This document shows positions 17,221-26,798 of a stretch of 64,000 nt of DNA, in pieces. The DNA is from Ignavibacteria bacterium UBA2360 (lineage in GTDB: Bacteria > Bacteroidota > Ignavibacteria > Tepidaquicellales > OLB5), in NCBI GenBank assembly GCA_002344125.1, contig DDTQ01000011.1:124001-188000 (forward strand), written 5' to 3'. The translations under genes and the position numbers were made by a program. Position 1 is the stretch's first letter, and each line of letters starts with the position of its first letter. The notes under the pieces were generated by a model, which was not told the DNA's origin, ran no database searches, and worked only from the letters and a program-made list of their open reading frames with translations.

Positions 17221-18414
17221 TTATAAATATGAAAACTCAGTTTGGATACCGTAAAACTTCTTGAGAAGTTCATATATCAGGTAACTGGAGTCACCAAAGC
17301 CATATGTATAATTGTATTTGGATTGGTGTACCTTACGGTAATCGATCGCTTCCGTGAGGAAGCTTGTGATTTCCGGTTTATCGATAGGCAGAAGCTTCGC
17401 GTTCTTTTTCAATACTTCGGGGCGTTCAGTCGTTTTCCGCAACACTCCGCACGGCACATTGAAGAATAGTGATTCTTCCTGCAGCCCGCCTGAATCAGTC
17501 AAAATACAGCCTGCATTTTTAACATAGCCCAGCATTTCAAAGTAATCGTGAATGGGACTCATTATCTTCAATTTTTCATGGGGATTGCCTGCCATCACTT
17601 CATCAAAGCTGCGCTGAATCAGCGGATTTGGATGCATTAAATGGAGTATTTCGCTGTAACCCGATACATCGTTCATTACAGTATTCAGTACTCTGGCATA
17701 ATCTGAAACATAGCCCCAATTTTCTCTGCGGTGAAAGGTACTCAATATATAATTCTTTTCAGCGGGTTCTTTTATTTTCTTTTCTTTTATGAGCGTGAAT
17801 ATAGCGTCATTGATTGTGTTACCAATTACAAAAACATTTTCGGGCTTTATGCCCTCTCTAATCAGGTTATCCCGGTTAATGCCCTTTGGCGCAAAATGCA
17901 GTGTGGTCATTCTTGCAACAGCTTCGCGCATGAATTCTTCGGGGAACGGATTCAGCTTATCGTATGTACGCAAGCCGGCTTCTGCGTGGAAGACAGGTAT
18001 CTGGTTCAGGAAGCCCCACAGCGCGCCTGAGAAGGCGGAAGCGGTATCACCCTGTACAATTATTCCGTGGAGATTCTTTTTTGTAACCGGAGAGTTTTCT
18101 CCAAACTTTTCGTTAAAATCAGTCAGCAGGTGCGCAATAAGCTCATTGAGGTCACTTGAGCGGTTTGGTTTTTCCGCTGCTGTGATATCGGGGTGAATAC
18201 CTATTTTGGTTAAAATATCCCCTGAAATTTTCTGCTGCGCTGTATTATAGAGCAGCGGGTAAAATTCATCGGATTTCTTGAGGATCCTGTATAAAACGAA
18301 CAGTTTTATGATCTCGGGTCTTGTGCCGAAAATTATTACAATGACCTTTTTCCCTTTCATTTCTTCGGGATTTAAACCAACATTTATGCCGCCAACATTT
18401 ATATTTTCTGCCAT
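17221..18414 (-). CDS. wecB: UDP-N-acetylglucosamine 2-epimerase (non-hydrolysing)
   Basis: A 397-residue GT-B-fold epimerase. FGTRPEIIKL near 30 is the family opening, HAEAGLRTYDKLNPFPEEFMR includes the catalytic acidic residues, FVIGNTINDA follows, and LTDSGGLQEESLFF with RKTTERPE near the end bind UDP. It interconverts UDP-GlcNAc and UDP-ManNAc for surface glycans. A WbpI-type activity on a uronic-acid derivative is also possible, given the WlbA-like gene at 1851. The Met at residue 19 (start at 18360) directly precedes the conserved region and may be the true start. Confidence 0.88.
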   Translation of the reverse strand: MAENINVGGINVGLNPEEMKGKKVIVIIFGTRPEIIKLFVLYRILKKSDEFYPLLYNTAQQKISGDILTKIGIHPDITAAEKPNRSSDLNELIAHLLTDFNEKFGENSPVTKKNLHGIIVQGDTASAFSGALWGFLNQIPVFHAEAGLRTYDKLNPFPEEFMREAVARMTTLHFAPKGINRDNLIREGIKPENVFVIGNTINDAIFTLIKEKKIKEPAEKNYILSTFHRRENWGYVSDYARVLNTVMNDVSGYSEILHLMHPNPLIQRSFDEVMAGNPHEKLKIMSPIHDYFEMLGYVKNAGCILTDSGGLQEESLFFNVPCGVLRKTTERPEVLKKNAKLLPIDKPEITSFLTEAIDYRKVHQSKYNYTYGFGDSSYLIYELLKKFYGIQTEFSYL

Positions 18415-18517
18415 ATTATTCCTTTTTCAGATAACAAAGATAACTAACTGAAATTTAAGATAAAACGAAGATTTATACCGTTTTACCGTGAGAATTTGTA
18501 AAAATTTTCAATGTAAA

Positions 18518-18538
18518 AAGGAGCCATATAGGCTCCTT
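18518..18538 (-). terminator. Rho-independent terminator of the giant T9SS gene
   Basis: Stem AAGGAGCC / GGCTCCTT with a 5-base loop, followed on the minus strand by a T-rich run. It is about 40 bases after the stop at 18578. Confidence 0.8.
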
Positions 18539-18577
18539 AAATAAAAAATACTGAACAGAATTTAGTTTGAAGTTTCG

Positions 18578-21500
18578 CTACTTCAACAGCACCATCTTTT
18601 TGCTATCCACAAATTTATTGCCATTGGATTCTTCGGCTTCTATGCGGTAGAAATAAACTCCACTTGCATAGTTTGATGCATTGAAGTCAACAATATATGA
18701 ACCCGCAGTTTTGAGTTCGCTGTTCACAAGGCGTTTTACTTCCCTGCCGAGAATATCATAAATTACGATCTTTACCTTTGAATCTTTCGGCAAGTCATAA
18801 TTTATTTTTGTTACAGGATTAAACGGATTTGGATAATTCTGCGATAACCTGAATACCAATGGAATATTTTTCGGTTCATTGCCTTTACTACTGGTATTTG
18901 AACCAAATACTTTCCTTATATCTTCTGTGACTATCCTGACATGCTCAGTTATGCTCTTGGGTCTATTGGTTTTGATAACCTGTTTGAGTGTTAACATTTG
19001 CGATAGCTCTTTTGATGCATTCACATCACCTTGTCCAGATCTATCTTCCAGAGATTTGATCTTCCTGTCATCTTCAGTTTTAGATATTTCTATCGCAGTA
19101 TTTATCGATTTACGGATATCCTGCCTTTGCTCCTTTGTAAACGGTGATCTATCGTCATCATTTGCTTCTCTTTGGAGTGCATTGACTGCGTCAATGCTGC
19201 TTTCCGTTTCCAAATCCGCACTGCTGTAAGCGCCGCCTTGTCCCTGAATCAACAATGAAGTCGCCATATAATCCCATCTTGCAATGAGTCCCTCGTAGCT
19301 GTATGGATTCTGGTTTATTATCTGCTGGAATCCTGCCAATGCCTGTGAGTATTCACGCATCCTTACTTTACATTTCAATATGTAATAATTAGCGCGTTTG
19401 ACAAGTGAAACATTGCCGGAATTATTCAGTATCAGATTTTCATAATAAATTTTAAGTTCATTCACTGCGTTGTATGATGTATCACTAGCTACAGTTGATA
19501 AGAACAGCTTTGATACAGCATTCAGGCTTTGGATGCTATCAGGATATGTATTGATAAGATCAAGACATTTTGTACTCGCCTGTGAGTAGTTGCGGTAACG
19601 CATTAGGACGCTGATGGAATCGTAGCGTTGTTTAGCAGTGGTTATTACATACACACCCCGACTGCCTTCGGCAGTCACCCCTCTCGAGAGGGGAATTAGT
19701 TTATTACTTCCGCCACTTCCTGAACCTTCGTTGTAAATTGTGTCGTAAATGCCATCACCCAGGTTAATCGCAAAGCCGTCTCCGCCATCATTTGCATCAC
19801 AGCCTGATAAATATGGCGTAAAGTTAAATGTTATCTGTGTACCCTGAAATCCTGTGGTTACCATGTTATACGGCGGGTCAACAGGTGATGAGTTCAGTTT
19901 AAAGCAGTTGTTTTTTTCATCGTAGCTGACTGCTGTGAACATCGGGAAATAACCGTATAAATGCTTTGATGTTTGGTCATCGGTTATGTTAAATATATTC
20001 TGACCGCCATCAAGCAGGAATACGGAACCATCAACAACAATGTTGTTTGCGGCTGTGCCTGAATTTGAGAGATCATTCAAACCGCCGAGCGTTTTACTGC
20101 CGGCATTATTCATTTTAAGCTCACTGCCGACTGCGGCAAAGATTCCAATAGCGTTATTTACTGTTGATGATATTGTATTGGATTTTATATCAACCTGTGA
20201 AGTCAAAGCGTTTATACCGATAAAATTATCAGTGATAGAATTACCTTTTATAGCGCCTCCTGTGATCCCGCTTAGAAATATTGCAGTATTTCCTTCATTG
20301 AATGTATTGTTTTCAATTATTAACGGAGTTGTTTCACCTGCATAAGATGAAATATTGACGGTTGGTATTGTTGAACCCGACGAATTAAAAGTATTTGCGC
20401 CAATGTAAATATTGCTTAAGCTAATTTCATTATTGGGATCACTATAGAAAACAGCATTAACACCGCCTTTGAGTGAACTGTTAGTATTAAATGTACAATT
20501 TCTTATATCTACAACGGGACAATCAATTATATTAACAGCGTAAGTTGTATCGTTGGCAAGTCCGGTAAATGTTGCGCCATAAATTTTTACTTCGCAATTT
20601 GTGAAGCTATGACCGCGCCACGAACCGCCCGGCACTGCATCGCTTGATATATTCTGCGGAGCTGATGTATTCTGGTCACCCACTGTAAACACGCCGCCAT
20701 TCATTACAAACTTAGAGCTATCGTTAAAATGTATTGTTGTGTTTGCGCCGATTGTTATGTTGTGGCCGTTATTGTAAACGGGCGCTTCGCAGGTAAAGGA
20801 TTCGCCTGAGATGTTTTCTTCACCGGCAAGAATTCCGCCTGCTTTAACGGTGGGAATCATTTTGTATAGTTTCCCTTCACCAGGATCAAACCAATTGAGA
20901 TCAGCATAAGGATTAAGATTCGTATTAAAATTAACAGGAATTATTTCATTAGTAGCAACATCAACAATATTCCAGTTACTAAATGACTGAAATTCAACTG
21001 CATCATGTTTAAAAAACACCCTGATATATCTTTCACCATCGTTATGCGTTACATCCTGTTTCGGTGCGCATCTCCTGTTTACTATCATAAAATAATTATC
21101 CGGGTCATCCAAACTTTCTTTAAAAGTAGCAACCTGCAAATATCTGTCTTCAAAGCACTCATATCTTAGATTTGGAGGTGTCGGAGCATCTGTAGTATCC
21201 GGTGCATCAAGATCGCATATCGGATGATCATTTCCTCTAACATAGCTTACAACATCAGCAAAATATGAATTTGCAAGCAAATCATTTCTTTCAAGTCTGT
21301 ATATGTACGAGTGCCTGTTTGTATTATCAAAGCTCATCAATGTTGGACCCCATGCTTTTAATCTTGTATTCATGTCAATTATTTTTTGCCACTTATTCTG
21401 TCCGTAAACATTTTCCGTTCTTGCGTCATAGGTTACCGAATGCGGATTATCAATCCAATCAAATGGATTAGGGGTATTACAAGGCAAAGGCTCTGTTAGT

Positions 21501-23323
21501 CCTCTTGCGTAAGTCAATCCGGCGTTTGTACTTGGTAAACATCCCCATGCTTCATACCAAAAATGTAAAATGCCTCTTGCACCATAAGTTACAGCAAGAT
21601 TTGCCATGAGATCCATTTCTTCATTGGTCGGCTCCCTTAATTTATGACCTGGTTGAAACCAAAGATGAGTTTGAAAGATATTAATAAATGGTATGTTTGC
21701 CAATTTAGAAAGTGAATCAGCTCTGGCAGTATTCATCCTGTAAGACCAATATTGGTGCTGCTTAGTATCAAAATGAGCCTGGAGTGTGTCTTCATATGCG
21801 GATACGGGAACACTGTGAGTCAACATACCTGTTTGCCAGTTGTAAGTTTGATTTCCGCATAAAGTGACAGGTATTGGATTCTGTTCAAATGCATTACCGC
21901 CTGCATCATACCCGCTTAGCGGATAGGCACCCATAAATACTTCTGTGGAGCCAACGCTGTCTATCAAATATCTTTTTACATGCTCTACGCCAACAAAATT
22001 ATCAAACTCATTACCCCAAGAGCTAAATGGTGCAACTGTATTATAAAGCGTGTAATTTAGGTCACACATTAAGCCAATATTTGGATTGACATCACGCAGT
22101 TTACGGCTTACATAGGCCATACAGGGTAAATTATTGAACTCAAATTCTTCGATGTAAAATTTTAGCGGCGAATTGTTATGAGTTGCTATTTCTTCTGCTT
22201 CCCATTCTAGCCAGCTTTCATATTCTGCATCATTACCCTTTAGTAATCTATCAGCAACATCATTATCCACCCTCACATAATCTATCCACATATCGCAGTT
22301 GCCATACCAGTATACTTTAAAATCTGCTTTACATTCTCCATTAGGCACCCAGAAAAACTTATTACGGGGGTTGAAATTTATTGCTTCTGTCTGGCTAAAA
22401 GTTAAATCTGAATCATTAGGTGTCAGAAAATTAAATCCTTCTTCTTTATATTTACCGTCATAATCACCGTTCTGATCTTTAAAGTTTCTTGCTCTTATTA
22501 TTGTGCTTTTTATTAAATTATTATCATAGTTAATAACATCAATCCTGCAAATTGGTTCATCGGAATGATTATCTATATAATTTTTATCTGCTCTTATTTT
22601 TGGCTTTACAATCCATGAATAACTTTTGTCACCTTCCCATCTCACGCTCATATTTACCTGTTCGTGATTTGATTTTAACCCGCTCACTACCCAGCCTGCT
22701 CCGCCATCGGTTTGGTTATTATTCACTTCACAATATCTAACCCAGCTGTTACTGCCGTAACTCTGGTTGTCATCGTATTCATCTATTCCCACCTGGTGAT
22801 TAGAGTATGAATAAAACCACAGATCTGGGTTAAGGTTAGTGGATTCACACTGGTAATCACTTCGCTGTCCGAACGCAAGCCGGGTTACTTTTGGCCTTTC
22901 CATAAGGGTTCTCATATTACTGCCAAAATTATTATCCAAAATACCCTGCACATCTGACCTGTAAACATTAATATCAGCATCCAAATAATCATTTGATGTC
23001 CATCCCTTTATAAGGAATTGACCGTTATCTAACCCGCCATCTATGTACCTGTGCCATAGATTAAAGCCAAGGGTATCGGTAAGTTTGCTGTAGTCTGTTT
23101 GCCAGCCGTTTGTCATTGCCCCAATTAAGAAGTCTGCGGAAATATTATTATGTGCCGGCGCAGGTGGTTTAGCGTTTAAGTTAATAACATTTACATTACT
23201 TGATGCTTCCTTTGTAAAATTTGATTCGTTTCTGTAAACAAATGCAAGCGTTAACAGCCCAAGCAAAACAGCTAAAGTTAGTTTTGTTTTTCTGCCTGAG
23301 GCAGATTTCATTACATTCAACAT
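18578..23323 (-). CDS. Giant secreted multidomain protein with beta-helix and T9SS sorting domain
   Basis: A 1581-residue exported protein. After an N-terminal hydrophobic segment (about 15-30), residues 60-720 form a region that may include a TIM-barrel glycosidase-like part (an EEFEF segment near 400, then GARGILHFWYEAWG near 605), although no family was recognised. Residues about 860-1150 read as a right-handed beta-helix with NTF/NNI turns. Residues about 1240-1400 look like TPR-like helices. The last 80 residues are a T9SS tail with SQNYPNPFNPVTK. Near residues 1210-1221 the DNA contains two palindromes translated in frame. A truncated relative lies at 26323-26631. A role in polysaccharide binding or breakdown is possible but unproven. 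Confidence 0.8.
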   Translation of the reverse strand: MLNVMKSASGRKTKLTLAVLLGLLTLAFVYRNESNFTKEASSNVNVINLNAKPPAPAHNNISADFLIGAMTNGWQTDYSKLTDTLGFNLWHRYIDGGLDNGQFLIKGWTSNDYLDADINVYRSDVQGILDNNFGSNMRTLMERPKVTRLAFGQRSDYQCESTNLNPDLWFYSYSNHQVGIDEYDDNQSYGSNSWVRYCEVNNNQTDGGAGWVVSGLKSNHEQVNMSVRWEGDKSYSWIVKPKIRADKNYIDNHSDEPICRIDVINYDNNLIKSTIIRARNFKDQNGDYDGKYKEEGFNFLTPNDSDLTFSQTEAINFNPRNKFFWVPNGECKADFKVYWYGNCDMWIDYVRVDNDVADRLLKGNDAEYESWLEWEAEEIATHNNSPLKFYIEEFEFNNLPCMAYVSRKLRDVNPNIGLMCDLNYTLYNTVAPFSSWGNEFDNFVGVEHVKRYLIDSVGSTEVFMGAYPLSGYDAGGNAFEQNPIPVTLCGNQTYNWQTGMLTHSVPVSAYEDTLQAHFDTKQHQYWSYRMNTARADSLSKLANIPFINIFQTHLWFQPGHKLREPTNEEMDLMANLAVTYGARGILHFWYEAWGCLPSTNAGLTYARGLTEPLPCNTPNPFDWIDNPHSVTYDARTENVYGQNKWQKIIDMNTRLKAWGPTLMSFDNTNRHSYIYRLERNDLLANSYFADVVSYVRGNDHPICDLDAPDTTDAPTPPNLRYECFEDRYLQVATFKESLDDPDNYFMIVNRRCAPKQDVTHNDGERYIRVFFKHDAVEFQSFSNWNIVDVATNEIIPVNFNTNLNPYADLNWFDPGEGKLYKMIPTVKAGGILAGEENISGESFTCEAPVYNNGHNITIGANTTIHFNDSSKFVMNGGVFTVGDQNTSAPQNISSDAVPGGSWRGHSFTNCEVKIYGATFTGLANDTTYAVNIIDCPVVDIRNCTFNTNSSLKGGVNAVFYSDPNNEISLSNIYIGANTFNSSGSTIPTVNISSYAGETTPLIIENNTFNEGNTAIFLSGITGGAIKGNSITDNFIGINALTSQVDIKSNTISSTVNNAIGIFAAVGSELKMNNAGSKTLGGLNDLSNSGTAANNIVVDGSVFLLDGGQNIFNITDDQTSKHLYGYFPMFTAVSYDEKNNCFKLNSSPVDPPYNMVTTGFQGTQITFNFTPYLSGCDANDGGDGFAINLGDGIYDTIYNEGSGSGGSNKLIPLSRGVTAEGSRGVYVITTAKQRYDSISVLMRYRNYSQASTKCLDLINTYPDSIQSLNAVSKLFLSTVASDTSYNAVNELKIYYENLILNNSGNVSLVKRANYYILKCKVRMREYSQALAGFQQIINQNPYSYEGLIARWDYMATSLLIQGQGGAYSSADLETESSIDAVNALQREANDDDRSPFTKEQRQDIRKSINTAIEISKTEDDRKIKSLEDRSGQGDVNASKELSQMLTLKQVIKTNRPKSITEHVRIVTEDIRKVFGSNTSSKGNEPKNIPLVFRLSQNYPNPFNPVTKINYDLPKDSKVKIVIYDILGREVKRLVNSELKTAGSYIVDFNASNYASGVYFYRIEAEESNGNKFVDSKKMVLLK
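19660..19693. repeat. Two palindromes inserted in frame within a coding region
   Basis: GACTGCC-TTC-GGCAGTC (19660-19676) is followed directly by the 16-base perfect palindrome CCCCTCTCGAGAGGGG (19678-19693). Both lie inside the giant T9SS gene and are read as part of the segment LIPLSRGVTAEGSRGV. On the coding strand the first hairpin has the same C(GAA)G cap seen in intergenic repeats. Confidence 0.85.
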
Positions 23324-23501
23324 GGTTAAAAAGGATTTAAGTTACCGGTTAAATAAGTTTAACCGGCTGAATCTTTTTTTGAAACATAGTTTGAAAATAA
23401 CTCTTATTTACCCAACTACTGAAATTATACAATATCAGTATTTTAATTATATTGAAGGCTGCTAACTCAGACTGAAAACCGCCATTGACAGGTACTATTT
23501 A

Positions 23502-24866
23502 TTATTTTATCAGTATCATTTTTTTTGTGTCTATAAACTCACCATCAATAATTAATGAATAAAAATATATACCCGAAGACAGAAATTTTCCGATAAAATC
23601 AGCTTGATATTCGCCTGCCTGAAGTTTTTCATCGACCATTATTTGTATTTCCCTTCCTGTGATATCATACGCTATCAATTTCACATTTGCAGATCTTTTT
23701 AAGCTGAACGGTATTATAGTTTTTGGATTGAAAGGGTTTGGGTAATTCTGTTTAAGCTCAAATTCTTTTGGTATGTTATTGCTTATTTGTTGAATACCCA
23801 GATAAAATGTTGTATCCCCGCCGTTTGTTGTGTGAACGCCACCCTGATTAGTAACATTATAACCCCAGCCATTTAATCTATTAGTAAAATTGACTAATGG
23901 AAACTGAGAAATCTTGTATGAAGTATCGGGTAATTGAAAATGCCAAGTATCTCCTCCATTTGATGTAAAATATAAAATCCCCCTGTTACCATTTCCGGGG
24001 AAGAACTTGAATCCTCCACCTGCCCACAAAGTATCACTGTTAATATTTGAAAATGTTTTGACATCAACTACTAAATTATTCCCGGTTGGTATAAATTGTT
24101 CTATCCAGTTAAAACCTCCATCAGTTGTTTTACCCATAATCCAACCACCACTACTTCCTGCTTTCCATCCTGTTAAGCTGTCAATAAAATATAAATCTTT
24201 AAAAGAACCAGTACCTGTTCCGCTAACAATATTCCAGGTAAGTCCCCCATCTGTTGTTTTTCTCAACTGTGAAGATGATGTGTTGCTTACAAATCCAATC
24301 CTTGCATTGAACATATAAATTCTATCGGGATTATTTGGTGCCAGGTTTACCTGCGTCCAGCTCGCACCACCGTTCGTAGTACGGAATACTCCGCCGAATG
24401 CGCCTTCACTGTTTACCAAAAATATAGTATCTTCACTTACTACAGCCATATCATTTGGGAATATACTTGCAGGTATGATTATTGTCCAGTTCTCTCCCGA
24501 ATTTGTAGTTTTATACAATTTATTGTTGCCAGCACAAACAAAACCGGTATTCGCATCTAAAAATTGAATCCTGTTAAAGTTGTTATAACCATTTTGCTTT
24601 ACAACCCAGTTGTCACCACCGTTGATTGTCTTTATTATACTGCTGTCAGAAACAGCAAAGCCTAACAAACTATCAACAAAAACCAAGTCTCGTATCTGTC
24701 CTCCTGTAGGAACAGGTAAAAACTGCTGGTACCAGTTGCCTGCCGGATTATGCGGAAATGCCAATGCTACTATAAATATAAATATAGCAGAATAAAAAAG
24801 AATATCTGTTAATCTCTTTAGTAGTTTATCGGGCAATTTCCTATTGTTCTCAGGGTTCAGAACCAT
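23502..24866 (-). CDS. YCF48-like beta-propeller protein with T9SS sorting domain
   Basis: A 454-residue secreted protein. A hydrophobic signal segment near residues 22-42 is followed by repeated blades carrying variants of TT(N/D)GGxxW and LTGWxxGxxG, the BNR/YCF48 (HCF136-like) propeller pattern. The T9SS tail has KQNYPNPFNPKT. It is a more distant paralogue of the two genes that follow at 24894 and 26788. In this family such propellers usually act as surface or extracellular binding proteins; no ligand can be read from the sequence. Confidence 0.83.
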   Translation of the reverse strand: MVLNPENNRKLPDKLLKRLTDILFYSAIFIFIVALAFPHNPAGNWYQQFLPVPTGGQIRDLVFVDSLLGFAVSDSSIIKTINGGDNWVVKQNGYNNFNRIQFLDANTGFVCAGNNKLYKTTNSGENWTIIIPASIFPNDMAVVSEDTIFLVNSEGAFGGVFRTTNGGASWTQVNLAPNNPDRIYMFNARIGFVSNTSSSQLRKTTDGGLTWNIVSGTGTGSFKDLYFIDSLTGWKAGSSGGWIMGKTTDGGFNWIEQFIPTGNNLVVDVKTFSNINSDTLWAGGGFKFFPGNGNRGILYFTSNGGDTWHFQLPDTSYKISQFPLVNFTNRLNGWGYNVTNQGGVHTTNGGDTTFYLGIQQISNNIPKEFELKQNYPNPFNPKTIIPFSLKRSANVKLIAYDITGREIQIMVDEKLQAGEYQADFIGKFLSSGIYFYSLIIDGEFIDTKKMILIK

Positions 24867-24893
24867 AATTTTGTTTACAGTAAAATTAATGAA

Positions 24894-26279
24894 TTATTTC
24901 AACAATATCATCTTCTTAGTTTCTGCATATAATTGCTTCGATTTATCATCTGTAACTTCAATCCTGTAAAAATATACTCCTGAAGCATATCCAAAACCGC
25001 TGAAGTCAACTTCATATGTTCCGGCATTCTGTTTTTGGTTTACCAGTACCACAATTTCTCTGCCCGTAATATCAAAAATAATTAGTTTCACATTTGACGT
25101 TTCACGTTTCACGTTTGACATTATGCTGTATTTGATAATCGTTTTTGGATTAAACGGGTTGGGATAATTTTGAAATAACATAAAATCTTTTGGAACTTGA
25201 GAAGATAACTGTTGTAAACCTACTAAAAATGTTGTGTCTCCGCCATTTGTTGTGTGGATCAACACAGGATAGCCAGCAGAACCATAAGTCCAACCAGTAT
25301 TTTTGTTTAGGTATTGTATTTTACCAAACGAAAAAATTCCAAACGAAGTATCAGGCACCTGAAACAACCAATTATTTCCACCATTAGTAGTTCTATACAG
25401 CATGCCTCTGAATTTTCCACCACCATAGAAAACTTGTCCACCTGCACCCCAAAGGGTATCTTTATTCAATACATTAAACTTATTTATATTAGAGGTTAAT
25501 ATTATCCCCCCTGCCGGTAGTATTTGATTTGTCCAGTTTAATCCGCCATCTGTAGTTTTTTTCATGCTTGCAGGCGGTGTTGGATCTGATTTCCAGCCGG
25601 TTAGACTATCTATAAAATAAATGTCAGAATATACTCCACCCGGTATCGTAAACCAGTTTATACCGCTGTTAGTGGTTTTATATAGCAGATTAGAGCTTCG
25701 TGTCATGAAGCCTATTCTGCCGTTGTACATATAAACATGGTCAGGGTTTGGCGCGGGACCCGCATCGTACTGCCTATCCCAGTTTATACCCTTATTGGTT
25801 GACCTGAATAAACCCCCATCAAAAGGAATATCATCTGCAAACCAGATCGTGTCTTCATTCAGTACATGTAAGCCTATTGTATTTGTACCTGAGGGCAATG
25901 TTAAACTCGTCCAGTTCAATCCGCTGTTTGTGGTTTTAAGCAATCTGTTACCGCCAACAAAGCCGGTATCTTTATTTAAAAATTGTACTTTGTTAAATGG
26001 TCTTATGGAAGATGTATATTGCCTGTAAACAATACTCCAGTTATCACCTGAGTTGGTTGATCTTAGGATGTAGTTCGTATCATTGGTTGAACTTAATCTT
26101 GTAACGGCAAATCCATTCAGGCTATCAATAAAAGTAATGTCAGAAATTACCCTTCCGTTCAAGTTAGGAAAGAACTGCTGATACCATGTGCCATTAGGCA
26201 TATTTACGGGCACAGCAAAGCCAAGCAATAAAATTGTTGTAAATAATACGGTAAGCGTTACTTTAAGCAGCTTTTTCAA
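24894..26279 (-). CDS. YCF48-like propeller protein with T9SS domain, recent duplicate (copy A)
   Basis: A 461-residue secreted protein with a signal peptide (to about residue 25), YCF48-type blades with TTNSGLNW and TTDGGLNW repeats, and a T9SS tail with FQNYPNPFNPKT. Residues 1 to about 220 are nearly identical to the gene at 26788, and so are about 30 bases upstream of the start. Residues about 225-350 have diverged strongly. The tail carries a small internal duplication (SNVK-RET-SNVK) absent from copy B. Confidence 0.85.
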   Translation of the reverse strand: MKKLLKVTLTVLFTTILLLGFAVPVNMPNGTWYQQFFPNLNGRVISDITFIDSLNGFAVTRLSSTNDTNYILRSTNSGDNWSIVYRQYTSSIRPFNKVQFLNKDTGFVGGNRLLKTTNSGLNWTSLTLPSGTNTIGLHVLNEDTIWFADDIPFDGGLFRSTNKGINWDRQYDAGPAPNPDHVYMYNGRIGFMTRSSNLLYKTTNSGINWFTIPGGVYSDIYFIDSLTGWKSDPTPPASMKKTTDGGLNWTNQILPAGGIILTSNINKFNVLNKDTLWGAGGQVFYGGGKFRGMLYRTTNGGNNWLFQVPDTSFGIFSFGKIQYLNKNTGWTYGSAGYPVLIHTTNGGDTTFLVGLQQLSSQVPKDFMLFQNYPNPFNPKTIIKYSIMSNVKRETSNVKLIIFDITGREIVVLVNQKQNAGTYEVDFSGFGYASGVYFYRIEVTDDKSKQLYAETKKMILLK

Positions 26280-26322
26280 ATTGTTAGGAATTTGATTAGT
26301 TAAAAATAATTTTTTTATATAT

Positions 26323-26631
26323 TTAAATCAATCCCTGACTACAGACCGCATAATTATCAGGATCTTCATAAAGCAGATCATTAGTTATCCCAACCCAGCC
26401 GGATTGGTAACTTGCGTAGCGGTGCCACAGGTTAATATTTAGGTCACGCATATTTGTGTAATCCATTTCATCGCCGCAGCTCATAGCGCTTACAATAAAC
26501 TGGTCGCCACCTGGCGCAGGCGGGGTGAATTTTGTCTCTGTTGGCGGACTGTAAAAATTATAAATTATTATGGGTGAGGTAAGCAGGATAAAAAAGAGGA
26601 TCAGGTTCCTTTTTATTATTGATTTTTTCAT
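26323..26631 (-). pseudogene. Truncated relative of the giant T9SS protein N-terminus
   Basis: A 102-residue reading frame with a signal-like hydrophobic N-terminus. Residues about 36-95 resemble residues about 50-115 of the 1581-residue protein at 18578: both share PPAP, a short acidic TDY/MDY step, LWHRY, and a DN-rich segment. It stops just before the conserved upstream sequence of the copy A propeller gene, so the rest of the gene was probably lost when the propeller gene duplicated into it. It may still be transcribed but cannot make the full protein. Confidence 0.7.
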
Positions 26632-26746
26632 TTCTTTAGTGATTTAGGTTTAGTTAATAGTTTACACAGAAGCATTTTATTTAAGCTTCCAGGTTGTAGA
26701 CCCCCTACACGCGTGAAATGTTTTTTGAAAAAGAGTTACTTAACTA

Positions 26747-26770
26747 AAATCCCCGATAAATCGGGATTTC
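26747..26770 (-). terminator. Probable terminator downstream of propeller copy B
   Basis: On the minus strand, stem AAATCCC / GGGATTT-type arms around GATTTATC with one bulged base are followed by a moderately T-rich run. It lies 20-40 bases after the stop at 26788. Confidence 0.55.
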
Positions 26771-26798
26771 TGATTAAATGACTATCGTCATTTAATCA
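26771..26798. repeat. Perfect 12-base palindrome overlapping a stop codon
   Basis: TGATTAAATGAC and GTCATTTAATCA flank a 4-base TATC spacer. The arm at 26787-26798 covers the last codons and the stop of the propeller gene (Met-Ile-Lys-stop), so the other arm looks like an inverted copy of the gene end. Confidence 0.85.
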
